Source of the DNA: AP-15 sp963735445
GTDB taxonomy: Bacteria; Pseudomonadota; Alphaproteobacteria; ATCC43930; CGMCC-115725
DNA length: 64,000 nucleotides
Assembly (NCBI GenBank): GCA_963735445.1
Contig: CAVTLC010000037.1
Coordinates: 1-64,000 of the forward strand
Direction of reading: 5' to 3'
The position numbers and the translations under genes were made by a program. Position 1 is the first letter of the stretch. The number at the start of each line of letters is the position of its first letter. Shown in pieces: positions 1 through 8,504 of this stretch. The notes under the pieces were generated by a model. The model made no database searches. It had not been told where the DNA came from and saw nothing but the letters and a program-made list of their open reading frames with translations.

Positions 1-120
1 GATCCCGATACCGGCCCATTTGAGGTTGCGGGCGAGCCGCAAAGGATCGGCATTGACGAACAGATTGACCAGCAGCAGGAAGCCCGCGAGCAGTATGACG
101 CCGCCAATCAGGAACAGCAT
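1..120 (-). CDS. N-terminus of DnaJ-like membrane protein (partial)
   Basis: This is the first 40 codons of a minus-strand gene that runs off the left edge. The ATG is at 120-118. The visible peptide has a hydrophobic segment (residues about 2-21), followed by a short FVNADPLRLAR stretch. That layout matches the N-terminus of membrane-anchored DnaJ-domain proteins that often follow a VWA gene in Rhodospirillales. The J domain itself would lie outside the window, so the identity is inferred from the N-terminus and the neighbour. Confidence 0.55.
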   Translation of the reverse strand, partial: MLFLIGGVILLAGFLLLVNLFVNADPLRLARNLKWAGIGI

Positions 121-136
121 CGCCGCCGCCTATGCG

Positions 137-233
137 CCTAGACGTCATGGCCGGGCTTGTCCCGGCCGTCCACGTCTTCCTTAGTCAAGACCATCTCGGT
201 TCCTAGACGTCGCCGCCCGGATCAAGTCCGGGC
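137..233. repeat. Two REP-like palindromes with shared 10-nt header
   Basis: Two stem-loops lie in the gap between two minus-strand genes. The first pairs GGCCGGG (149-155) with CCCGGCC (161-167) around CTTGT. The second pairs GCCCGGA (215-221) with TCCGGGC (227-233) around TCAAG. Each is preceded by the direct repeat CCTAGACGTC (137-146 and 202-211). Such paired palindromes are common dispersed intergenic repeats in alphaproteobacterial chromosomes. A role in mRNA ends is possible but not shown. Confidence 0.7.
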
Positions 234-282
234 AAAGCGTACTTTGAGCACCGCCATGCTGAACACATCGTAATCGTCTCGG

Positions 283-990
283 TCAGCCTTTGAGCTGCGA
301 GGTCAGCTGCAGCACCTCGCCGCCTTTGCCCTCGCCATAGGCGGCGAGCGCGCGATAGCCGCCGGCGGCGTAAACCGCGACCGCCGCGAGCAGATCCTTC
401 AGACGGCCGGCGCTGGAGAGGTCAAAGCTTAAATAAGCGCCGTGCGACAGGCTCGCCATCTGCTTGAACGCCGCCGCCACCGCTGGATCGCGGCCTTCGT
501 GAAACAGGAAAATCGGCACGCCGAGCAATCCCAATTCACCTGCCAACCGGCACAAGCGATCGACTTTTTCCTCCATCGCATCGCCGACAAAGACAAGCGC
601 GTTGACCCGGCGCCTGCCGGTCTCGCGTATGGCGTGGCTCAACACCCGCTCGATCTGGGTCTCGCCGCCGACGCAAAAGACCGAGCGCATGATGCGGTGC
701 AGTTCGGCGGCCGTCGTCACCCACCGGCTCGCCTTACATTCGGCAAAGCCGCGGTAGAATACGAGCTGGATTTCGAGCCCGCCCAAACCCGCCGTCGCCT
801 CGAACATCTCGCCCTGAATATGGCAAGCGCGGTCCCAAGTCGGCTCGCGGCTGGCGGTCGCATCGAGTGCAAAGATCAGCCGCCCGCGGCCGGTAGTTGC
901 GCGCGCCGGCGCCTGCTTCAGCTTTTCGAGAAAATCGGCGACTTCGGCCGAATGGCGTTCAGTCGGGAGTGCCTTGCCGTTGTCACTCAT
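283..990 (-). CDS. VWA domain-containing protein
   Basis: A 235-residue cytoplasmic protein with a von Willebrand factor A fold. Residues about 37-52 (LIFALDATASREPTWD) contain a DxTxS motif, the usual metal-ion-dependent adhesion site. A later VFVGDAMEE strand fits the next conserved aspartate of the fold. There is no signal peptide or membrane segment. The gene lies 12 nt downstream of the oxidoreductase gene and upstream of the DnaJ-like gene, all on the minus strand, so the three may be co-transcribed. The partner protein is unknown. Confidence 0.8.
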   Translation of the reverse strand: MSDNGKALPTERHSAEVADFLEKLKQAPARATTGRGRLIFALDATASREPTWDRACHIQGEMFEATAGLGGLEIQLVFYRGFAECKASRWVTTAAELHRIMRSVFCVGGETQIERVLSHAIRETGRRRVNALVFVGDAMEEKVDRLCRLAGELGLLGVPIFLFHEGRDPAVAAAFKQMASLSHGAYLSFDLSSAGRLKDLLAAVAVYAAGGYRALAAYGEGKGGEVLQLTSQLKG

Positions 991-1002
991 GGGGCAGCCT
1001 CG

Positions 1003-3064
1003 TCATGCCGGGCGCAGCCACACCGAGGTGTCGTGGAACACGGCGCCGCCGCGCGGCAATCCTGGATCGGCGCTGGTCAGAAGATTGATGCCGATCCCCT
1101 CCTCAAAGGCGTGGTTGGGCCAGACCCCTTCGACAATCACGACACGCTTTTGCAGCCCATCAAAGGCGCGGGCGTGGACGACGACACTGCCTTTGCCGTT
1201 GCCAAGCCGCACGCGGTCGCCCTCGGCAAGGCCGAGACCAGTGAGGACCGAAGGATGAATCAGTGCTGTCGGGCGCCCCTCGCGGGCGACGCCCGAGGGC
1301 GTGTTGTTAAAACTCGTGTTCAGAAACGAGCGCGAGGGAGCGGCGACGAGGCGAAATGGCCGCTCGGGATCGCCATCATCGGTAACCGCAACATGGTCGG
1401 GAAAGGCCGGCAGCTTCGCGTGCTCAGGGCCGAGAGCCGCCCAGCCGGCGCGAAAATGGAATTTCTTGTCGGCATGACCAAACCCGTCAAGAAAATGACT
1501 CCTGGTGAATGGCGGACAGCAATCGAGCCAGCCATCATCAGGAAATTCGGCCACCTCGGGCAGGCCGCTCGCCCGCAACGTATGGTCGATCAATTCGAGC
1601 GGGGTCATCTCAAACCCGCGGTGCCGCGCTCCGAGGCGCTTGGCGAGCGCACAGACAACATCGTGGTTCGAGCGGCATTCGGCGTGAGGCGGCAGGATCG
1701 CCCGCGCCAGCTGCAGATAGGTGTGCGCGCCCGCGGTGTAAAAATCGTCGTGTTCGAGAAAGGTCGTCGCCGGCAGCACGATATCCGCCATCGCCGCGGT
1801 CTCGGTCATGAATTGCTCATGGACGCAGACGAACAGATCGTCGCGCGCAAAGCCCTGGCGAACGAGACCCGATTCCGGAGCGACGGCCATTGGGTTGGTG
1901 TTTTGGATAAAGAGTGCGGTGACGGGCGGACCGTCACCGAGATCGCGGCGATCATTGGTCAGGATCGGGCCGATGCGCGACTGATCGAGAATGCGGGTCG
2001 ACGGATCGAGAACATCGAGCCCTTCAAGCAAGCTGCGGTCGAGCGCCACCAGGCCGTGGTTCGATTGCAATGCGCCGCCGCCCTCATATTGCCAAGCGCC
2101 GGTGACGGTCGGCAGACAGGTCACCGCGAAGAGCTGCGCCGAGCCGTTGCGCGACCGCGAAAAGCCATACCCGACGCGGATATAGCTGCGTTTCGTGCGT
2201 CCATAGAGCCGCGCGAAGTCGACGATGACATCTTCCGGAACCCCGGTGATTGTCGCCGCCCAGGCCGGATCGCGGGCGGCCAGATGCGCTTCGAGCCCGT
2301 CGGGGTCATCAGCATACCGCGCCATATATTCGCGGTCGGCATAGCCCTCCTTGAACAGCACATGCATGACCGCACAGGCGAGCGCGCCATCGGTGCCGGG
2401 TAGTGGCATCAGATGCAGGTCAGCCGCTTCGGCGCTCGCGGTGCGGTAGGGGTCGATCACGACCAGCTTCGCGCCCCGGTCCCGCCGTGCCATTGTGATA
2501 TGGGTCATCACATTGACCTGGGTCGAGACCGGGTTGCCGCCCCAAACGACAATCAGATCGGCTTTGGCCATCTCGCGGCCGTCGACGCCGCGCAACACCC
2601 CGACTGCCGGCGCGCCATCCGGTGCCGGTCAGCATGCTGCAAATCGTCAAATCCTCGCGCGAATAGCGCATCGCGTGGCGCAGCCGGTTGATGCCGTCGC
2701 GCTGCACCAACCCCATCGTGCCCGAGTAATAATAAGGCCACACCGCCTCCGAGCCGTGGCGCTGCGCGGCACGGGTCAGCCTTTCGGCGACCTCGTCGAG
2801 TGCGGCGTCCCAGGAGATTGGTGCGAATGCGGCACGGCCGACGCCCTTGTCGCCGATCCGGCGCAACGGTTGCGACAGCCGGTCGGGATGATGCTGCCGC
2901 TCGGCATAGCGCGCGACCTTGGCGCATACCACGCCCTGTGTGTAGCTCTGGCTCGCCGCCCCGTGAATTCGCCCGATGCGGTTGCCGTCGATGCGCTCGA
3001 CCTCGAGCGCGCACGCACTCGGGCAATCGTGCGGGCAAACGCTGGGCAAAATGTCGAGAGGCAA
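1003..3064 (-). pseudogene. Molybdopterin oxidoreductase, frameshifted
   Basis: This encodes a cytoplasmic molybdopterin oxidoreductase with an N-terminal Fe4S4 domain. The motif CPHDCPSACALEV and a later VVCAKV supply four cysteines. The C-terminal half (stop at 1003-1005) carries the molybdopterin-binding regions, including VVWGGNP and a final dinucleotide-binding domain. The frame breaks near 2605: one extra base separates TGTGWRAG from VGVLRGVDGRE. Removing one base restores a continuous protein of roughly 690 residues. The start is uncertain; a TTG at 3064-3062 just ahead of DILPSVCPHDC is the best candidate. No ATG fits, no Tat signal is seen, and the substrate cannot be told. The break may be a real lesion or a sequencing indel. 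Confidence 0.8.
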
Positions 3065-3360
3065 GGCGGTGCTCCGTCCTGGTATTTTGCGCGACGAGAC
3101 CCAGGAATATAAGGACGGGGCCAGCAGGTCGATAGATCGCAGGCAGCCGCAGGTAGCCCACCAATCTGATAAAGGATTGCGGCCGGATCCTTGCTCCACA
3201 ATTCGGAGCAACCGAGCCCAGCGCACATCGCCGCGGCACTCGGATGAAGGCGGCGCTGTGGCTGCACCAACGGACTGACCGATCAGGTCAGTAATGGTAG
3301 CCAATTGGTTGCCATAACCAGGGGCAACCAATCGCAACGCGGTCTAAGACTTTAATTTAT

Positions 3361-3435
3361 TGGAGCGGGCGAAGGGATTCGAACCCTCGACCCCAACCTT
3401 GGCAAGGTTGTGCTCTACCCCTGAGCTACGCCCGC
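3361..3435 (-). tRNA. tRNA-Gly (anticodon GCC)
   Basis: The minus strand folds as a complete cloverleaf. The acceptor stem is GCGGGCG/CGCCCGC, followed by UCCA with an encoded CCA end at 3363-3361. The D arm is GCUC/GAGC, the anticodon arm ACCUU-GCC-AAGGU, and the T arm carries GGTTCGAATCC. The anticodon GCC reads GGC and GGU glycine codons. The gene is 75 nt long including CCA. It stands alone and is transcribed away from the deacylase gene next to it. Confidence 0.97.
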
Positions 3436-3474
3436 GCTCCGCCGCGGCAGCTTGGCCGCGACCACATGCTCGCC

Positions 3475-3502
3475 ATGATAGCGACGGCCGAGCGCTTTGC
3501 AA
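3475..3502 (-). promoter_or_regulatory. Putative promoter of tRNA-Gly
   Basis: On the minus strand, TTGCAA (3502-3497) and TATCAT (3480-3475) are separated by 16 nt. They resemble a housekeeping sigma -35/-10 pair. The -10 box lies 39 nt before the tRNA 5' end, a normal leader length. This rests on sequence match only. Confidence 0.5.
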
Positions 3503-3555
3503 GGTCGGCGTCAGGCGCGCTTGCCGCGGTCAGCCGCGCGCGGCATCGTTGGCTG

Positions 3556-4077
3556 ATGTCTACCTCACTGACACCAGAGGATCTGTTTCGACGGTTGGAT
3601 GCGCTCGGGATTGCACACCGCACCGCAACGCATCCCCCGGTGTTTACCGTCGCTGAAGCGGCTGCTATGCGCGGCAACCTCCCCGGCGGTCATTGCAAAA
3701 GCCTTTTCCTGAAGGACAAGAAGGGGGCGTTCTGGCTCATCGTCATGCTCGAAGAGCGGCGCCCCGACCTCAACAAGCTCGCCGCCAGTCTTGGCGCGCC
3801 GCGGTTTTCGTTTGGCAATGCCGACGATCTCTTTTCCCTGCTCGGAGTCCGGCCCGGCAGTGTCACGCCGTTCGCGCTGATCAACGATACCGAACATCGG
3901 GTGACCCCGGTGCTCGACCGCGACATGCTGACTTACAATCCGCTCAACTACCACCCGCTCTCAAACGATCGCACGACCGCGATCGCGGCCGATGATCTGT
4001 TGCGGTTTATCGCGGCCTGCGGTCACCAGCCTCGCATCGTCGACCTTGCCGAGATCGAGCGCGGCCCAACCCGGTAA
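3556..4077 (+). CDS. ProXp-ala/YbaK-type aminoacyl-tRNA deacylase
   Basis: A 173-residue member of the prolyl-tRNA-synthetase-associated (YbaK/ProX) editing family. These free-standing enzymes hydrolyse mischarged Ala-tRNA(Pro) or Cys-tRNA(Pro) in trans. The fold is complete from LDALGIAHRTATHPPVFTVAEA to LLRFIAACGHQP. The catalytic-site lysine segment (GHCKSLFLKDKKG) and the late SVTPFALINDTEH segment are typical of the ProXp-ala subgroup. The ATG at 3556 was chosen because an upstream in-frame start at 3466 would add residues with no family counterpart. The gene precedes the cnoX cluster by about 100 nt. Confidence 0.82.
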   Translation: MSTSLTPEDLFRRLDALGIAHRTATHPPVFTVAEAAAMRGNLPGGHCKSLFLKDKKGAFWLIVMLEERRPDLNKLAASLGAPRFSFGNADDLFSLLGVRPGSVTPFALINDTEHRVTPVLDRDMLTYNPLNYHPLSNDRTTAIAADDLLRFIAACGHQPRIVDLAEIERGPTR

Positions 4078-4179
4078 TCGCGGCGAGTGCGTTGGCGGCG
4101 GGCAAGCTTTCGCGGTGCCGGCGCTTGTCTTCGCCCCGCGCTGCCGCCATGTTGTTGGTCGATATGTAAGAGGAGAGCG

Positions 4180-5088
4180 ATGCCGAGCGAACCTTTGATC
4201 GGCGGCGCTGCTGCCACCCCCGTCAAGGATGTCACCACCGCCACCTTTATGACCGAGGTCGTCGACGGCTCGTTCGACGCACCGGTCATTGTCGATTTCT
4301 GGGCGCCGTGGTGCGGCCCGTGCCGTCAACTCGGGCCACTTCTCGAAAAGACCGTGCGCGCCACCAACGGTGCGGTGCGGATGGTGAAGCTGAACATCGA
4401 CGAGAACCCCGAGATCGCGCAGCAAATGCGCATCCAGTCGATCCCAGCCGTGTATGCCTTTAAGGACGGGCGGCCGATCGATGGGTTTGTCGGGGCGTTG
4501 CCTGAAAGCCAGGTCAAGCAATTCGTGCAGCGCATCGGCGGCGGCAAGGGTGGCCCCTCGCCGGTCGAGGAAGCAATGGCGATGGCCAAGGAAGCGCTGC
4601 AGCAGGGCGACCATGGCAGCGCCAGCGCGATTTTCTCGCAAGTTTTGCAGCGCGAGCCGGCAAATGTCGAAGCCCAGGCCGGTCTCGCCCGCGCCCTGAT
4701 CGCGGGTGGGGATCTGCGAAAGGCGCGGCAACTCCTCGACCGGGTAGCGCAAGAGGATGCCGGTCATGCCGAGATCGCGGCTGCCCAGGCGGCACTCGAA
4801 TTGGCCGAGCAGGCCAAGACCGCAATGGCGTCGGCGGGCAAGTTGCGGGCCAGGCTGGCGGCAAACCCGGATGATCACGAAGCCCGAATGGAACTCTCGA
4901 CCGCACTTTTCGGCAGCGGCGAGCGGGAGGCGGCGATCGACGAATTGCTGACTTTGTACAAGCGCGATCGCGAGTGGAACGAACAAGCCGCACGCAAGCA
5001 GCTCGTCAAGTTTTTCGAAGTTATGGGCGGCACCGATCCGCTGACTTTGAGTGCGCGGCGCCGGTTGTCGGCTCTGATGTTCTCCTGA
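4180..5088 (+). CDS. cnoX: CnoX/YbbN chaperedoxin (thioredoxin-TPR)
   Basis: A 302-residue co-chaperone that protects substrates from oxidative aggregation and hands them to DnaK or GroEL. Residues about 16-120 are a thioredoxin fold with the active site WCGPC (Cys45 and Cys48). The rest is helical TPR-like repeats. E. coli CnoX lacks the second redox cysteine. The intact CGPC here suggests true thioredoxin activity, as reported for Caulobacter CnoX. The ATG at 4180 is preceded by AGGAGAG at 4171. It heads a tight cluster with the LON-domain, Trm112-like and DUF971 genes. Confidence 0.93.
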   Translation: MPSEPLIGGAAATPVKDVTTATFMTEVVDGSFDAPVIVDFWAPWCGPCRQLGPLLEKTVRATNGAVRMVKLNIDENPEIAQQMRIQSIPAVYAFKDGRPIDGFVGALPESQVKQFVQRIGGGKGGPSPVEEAMAMAKEALQQGDHGSASAIFSQVLQREPANVEAQAGLARALIAGGDLRKARQLLDRVAQEDAGHAEIAAAQAALELAEQAKTAMASAGKLRARLAANPDDHEARMELSTALFGSGEREAAIDELLTLYKRDREWNEQAARKQLVKFFEVMGGTDPLTLSARRRLSALMFS

Positions 5089-5101
5089 AGGGAGGCGCGC
5101 G

Positions 5102-5761
5102 ATGAGCGAGCGGCCCGGTATAGCGACGCTATGCGAGACACTGCCGATCTTCCCGCTTGCGGGCGTCTTGCTGTTGCCGCGCGGGCGGCTGCCGCTCAAT
5201 ATTTTCGAGCCACGCTATCTGGCAATGACCCGCGATGCGCTCGCCGGCGACCGGTTGATCGGCATGGTCCAGCCGAGCGACCCCAATCAGCCGGCCTCGG
5301 GAAACCCGCCCGTTTATCCGACCGGGTGCGCCGGCCGCATCACTTCCTTCTCCGAGACGGACGATGGCCGCTATCTGATCACACTGACCGGGCTGTGCCG
5401 CTTTCGCATTCGCGAAGAACTGCCGCTACAGAGCGGCTACCGCCGCGTCATCCCGAAATGGGATGAATTCGCCAGCGACCTCAGAAATCCGCGAGAATCC
5501 GGCTTTGACCGGGAGCGGTTAATGCGCAGCCTGCGCGCCTATTTTGAGAAGCACCAGATCAAGGCCGAGTGGGATGCGATCAATTCGGTGCCGGGTGAGC
5601 GCCTCGTGACCTCGATTTCGATGGTGTGCCCATTCGAACCCAGCGAGAAGCAGGCTTTGCTCGAAGCGCCGGATCTCGACGAACGCGCCAAGTTGTTGAC
5701 GGCGATTGTCGAAATGGCCGTCATGGATCAGCCGAGCGAAGGCGGCGGTGTGCGCCATTAG
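5102..5761 (+). CDS. LON substrate-binding domain protein
   Basis: A 219-residue protein made only of the Lon N-terminal (substrate-binding) domain, with no AAA or protease part. The conserved start LPIFPLAGVLLLPRGRLPLNIFEPRYLAM and the central YPTGCAGRITSFSETDDGRYLITLTG region are characteristic. Its function is unknown; it is a cytoplasmic protein usually found beside cnoX in alphaproteobacteria. GAAGGGAGG precedes the ATG, and the gene begins 13 nt after cnoX ends, so the two are probably in one operon. Confidence 0.9.
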   Translation: MSERPGIATLCETLPIFPLAGVLLLPRGRLPLNIFEPRYLAMTRDALAGDRLIGMVQPSDPNQPASGNPPVYPTGCAGRITSFSETDDGRYLITLTGLCRFRIREELPLQSGYRRVIPKWDEFASDLRNPRESGFDRERLMRSLRAYFEKHQIKAEWDAINSVPGERLVTSISMVCPFEPSEKQALLEAPDLDERAKLLTAIVEMAVMDQPSEGGGVRH

Positions 5762-5793
5762 CGCCGACCGCACCCGGTGAGATGGAGGCAAGT

Positions 5794-6012
5794 ATGGAAG
5801 GGGTGTCCGAGGTCGATCCGAAACTCCTCGAAATCCTGGTCTGTCCGCTGACCAAGGCGCCGCTCCGTTACGATCGCGAAGCTCAAGAATTGATCAGCGA
5901 GGAGGCCGGGCTCGCCTATCCGATCCGCGACGGGATTCCGATCATGCTGGTCGACGAAGCGCGCCCGCTGCGCGACGACGAAAAATTGACCAAGAGCCTG
6001 CCGTCACCCTGA
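5794..6012 (+). CDS. Trm112-like (UPF0434) protein
   Basis: A 72-residue Trm112/YcaR-like protein: DPKLLEILVCPLTKAPLRYD followed by AYPIRDGIPIMLVDEAR. Eukaryotic Trm112 activates methyltransferases; the bacterial role is unclear. Only one cysteine remains (LVCPLT), so the zinc site of the eukaryotic protein is absent. The ATG at 5794 has GGAGG about 5 nt upstream and is preferred over the in-frame ATG at 5782. It sits between the LON-domain and DUF971 genes. Confidence 0.88.
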   Translation: MEGVSEVDPKLLEILVCPLTKAPLRYDREAQELISEEAGLAYPIRDGIPIMLVDEARPLRDDEKLTKSLPSP

Positions 6013-6019
6013 GGGCATC

Positions 6020-6403
6020 GTGGCGAGCGCCGGGGAAGCAACGCGCTGGCCGGTCGAACTCCGGCTCAAAAAGGCTGAAAAGCTGCTCGAAATTAGCTTT
6101 GACGATGGCAGTTCCTTTCGGTTGCCGGCCGAATACCTGCGCGTCGAGAGCCCTTCGGCCGAGGTTCAAGGACATGGTCCAGGTCAACGGACACTGGTTT
6201 CCGGGCGCGCCCATGTCGGCATTATCGGTCTCGAGCCGGTTGGTAACTATGCGGTACGCATCCTTTTCGATGATCTTCACGACACCGGGATTTTTTCGTG
6301 GAGCTACCTGCACCAGCTTGGCGTCGAATACGATCGTCGCTGGCGCGCGTACATTGACGCCCTAGCAATGAACGGACTGAGACGCGAGCCGGATCGTTCC
6401 TGA
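6020..6403 (+). CDS. DUF971 (GBBH-like N-terminal domain) protein
   Basis: A 127-residue stand-alone domain of the type found at the N-terminus of gamma-butyrobetaine hydroxylase (DUF971). The core pattern is visible: WPVELRLKKAEKLLEISFDDG, FRLPAEYLRVESPSAEV, VGIIGLEPVGNYAVRILFDDLHDTGIFSWSYL. Such domains are linked to Fe-S or metal handling, but the role is unproven. The GTG at 6020 is 7 nt after the Trm112-like stop, so this is the last gene of the cnoX cluster. It converges on the next gene with 13 nt between them. Confidence 0.88.
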   Translation: MASAGEATRWPVELRLKKAEKLLEISFDDGSSFRLPAEYLRVESPSAEVQGHGPGQRTLVSGRAHVGIIGLEPVGNYAVRILFDDLHDTGIFSWSYLHQLGVEYDRRWRAYIDALAMNGLRREPDRS

Positions 6404-6416
6404 CGGAACGGTGCAG

Positions 6417-8360
6417 TCAACGCCTTGAGGCGATCGCCCCAAGCGGTTCAGGTGACTGCCGGCGGTACTCGGGCACCAGCCGTTCGAGAAGCTGCAGCAT
6501 CCGTTCTTCGCGGCGTTGGCGGGCGGCTTCTTCGATTTCATCGATCGAACGAACCAGCACGCCATAATCGGCGGTTCGCGGCGCGGCGAGGCGGATCGCC
6601 GGGCTCTTTGTCCGCATCAGCGGCTCGTCGGCATGGAAGAGTTCTTCGTGCAGTTTCTCGCCGGGGCGAAGGCCGACAAACTCGATTTCAATGTCGCGAC
6701 CGGGCCGCAAGCCGGCAAGGCGGATCATCTGCTCGGCCAGATCAACGATTCTGACCGGCTCGCCCATATCGAGAACGCAGATCTTGCCGCGAAACTCGGA
6801 TGTCTCGGGCTGTGGCGCCAGCGCTGCTGCCTGTAAGACGAGTTCGACCGCCTCGCGCACGGTCATGAAAAAACGGCTGACGTCGGGATGGGTCACGGTC
6901 AAGGGGCCGCCGGCCGCGAGCTGCCGGGCGAAGAGCGGCACCACCGACCCGGTCGAGCCCAACACATTGCCGAACCGCACCGTCACAAATCGCGTGCCGC
7001 CGCCGGCCACCCGCCGCGACTCGTACAGGTCAAGCGCCTGGCAAAGGCTCTCGGCAACGCGCTTGGTGGCACCCATAACGCTCGTCGGGTTGACCGCCTT
7101 GTCGGTCGAGATCATGACGACCGTCGACACGCCAAAGGCGCGCGCCGCCTCGGCGACGTTGCGGCTGCCGGCGATATTGGTCAGCACGCCTTCGGTGGGG
7201 TTCGCTTCCACCATCGGAAGGTGTTTGAGGGCCGCGGCGTGGAAGACGATTTCGGGCCGTTCGTCGGCGAGGACCGCATCGATTTGCGCGCGATCGCGGA
7301 CATCGCGCAAGACAGGCACAAGCAACAATTGCGGCTGCTGCTCGCGCAATTCGATATCAACCGAGTAAAGCGCGAACTCGCTGGAGTCCAACAGCACCAG
7401 GCGAGCCGGGGACAGCGCAGCGATTTGCCGCGACAACTCAGCGCCGATCGTGCCCCCGGCGCCGGTGACGAGGACGCGGCGGCCCTGGATCAGTCGCGAC
7501 ATGCTGGCGCGGTCCAGTACCGCCTGGGGGCGACCCAGCAAATCTTCGAGCGCGATCGGCTCCAATGCCCGATCGGGATCGTCGAGATTGCGTTGGAAAT
7601 CGGTCAGCCGCGGCAGGCGTGCCAATGGGATCGCCAGCGCATCGGCCCGGTCGAGCAGCTTGCGTACCTGGTCGCCCGACAGGTTTCTGGCGGTGATGAT
7701 CAGCTTCTGCGGGCGTTTGCCGCGCCGGTCGAGCCGGGCGACAACCTGTTCAAGCGAATCGATCGTGCCAAGCACCGGAACCCGGTAGATCTCGCGTCCG
7801 ACCCGCGAGGGTGTGTCGGCGAGCACGCCTACTACCCGGTAGACTGCGCGCGGATTGTGCATCATCTCGCGGATAAAGGTGTCGGCCCCCTCTTTGGCGC
7901 TGATCAGCAAAACCGGCACGGTCTGGTGCTTGGCGCGTTCGAGAACGTGATCGAGCCCACGGTCCTTAAACAAGCGATAGGCAAGACGCGGCGCGCCAAG
8001 CAAAGTGACGAGCACAAACCAATTTATCAGAAGGGTCGAGCGCGGCAGCGTTTCGAGCCGGGTCAATACAAACATGAGCGGCAGAAAGACGAGAATCGTC
8101 AGGCTGACGGCACGAGCGATGTTGTAGAGGTCGGGCAGCGAGGCATAGCGCCAAATACCGCGGTATAGCCCGGTAAGCCGATAGACGACCGCCGCGATCA
8201 GCGTAAAGGCGAGGATGTAGATCGCGGTCAGCCGCAGCTGGTAACTGACAACTTCGCCACCAATCCGCAGATAGAGCGAAATGACAAACGACAGCGCCGC
8301 CATCGCAATGTCGTGCAGATAGGCGAATACCGCGCGCCGATTGTCGGGAAGGATTTTCAC
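6417..8360 (-). CDS. CapD/PglF-type nucleotide-sugar 4,6-dehydratase
   Basis: A 647-residue inner-membrane protein. Four transmembrane helices occupy residues about 13-125, then a CoA-binding-like Rossmann domain and a C-terminal SDR domain. The NAD-binding motif TGAGGTIG is at about 299-306. The active-site segment STDKAVNPTSVMGATKR shows the Met-x3-Lys form typical of large CapD/WbpM/PglF dehydratases. These convert UDP-GlcNAc-type sugars to 4-keto-6-deoxy intermediates for surface glycans. The gene stands alone here. The glycan genes at 33-37 kb could use its product, but that is only an inference. Confidence 0.9.
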   Translation of the reverse strand: MKILPDNRRAVFAYLHDIAMAALSFVISLYLRIGGEVVSYQLRLTAIYILAFTLIAAVVYRLTGLYRGIWRYASLPDLYNIARAVSLTILVFLPLMFVLTRLETLPRSTLLINWFVLVTLLGAPRLAYRLFKDRGLDHVLERAKHQTVPVLLISAKEGADTFIREMMHNPRAVYRVVGVLADTPSRVGREIYRVPVLGTIDSLEQVVARLDRRGKRPQKLIITARNLSGDQVRKLLDRADALAIPLARLPRLTDFQRNLDDPDRALEPIALEDLLGRPQAVLDRASMSRLIQGRRVLVTGAGGTIGAELSRQIAALSPARLVLLDSSEFALYSVDIELREQQPQLLLVPVLRDVRDRAQIDAVLADERPEIVFHAAALKHLPMVEANPTEGVLTNIAGSRNVAEAARAFGVSTVVMISTDKAVNPTSVMGATKRVAESLCQALDLYESRRVAGGGTRFVTVRFGNVLGSTGSVVPLFARQLAAGGPLTVTHPDVSRFFMTVREAVELVLQAAALAPQPETSEFRGKICVLDMGEPVRIVDLAEQMIRLAGLRPGRDIEIEFVGLRPGEKLHEELFHADEPLMRTKSPAIRLAAPRTADYGVLVRSIDEIEEAARQRREERMLQLLERLVPEYRRQSPEPLGAIASRR

Positions 8361-8504
8361 GGAACCCCTATATCGGAAATGGAGAGACTCCGAAACCAGG
8401 CAGCGCGCACGCGATCCCAGTTTTCGCCGCGTCGCAACAATGATGCAGCGCGAATGTGACCCAGTCTATATCGGCCAGCCCCCAGCGCCTCTAAGATAAC
8501 TGCC

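Noticed and set aside
137..233. CRISPR-like array
   Set aside because: There are only two units, the palindromes differ, and there are no regular spacers or cas genes.
442..2403. 653-codon plus-strand ORF
   Set aside because: It is the shadow of the VWA and oxidoreductase genes on the other strand. It shows no family motif, and the minus-strand proteins do.
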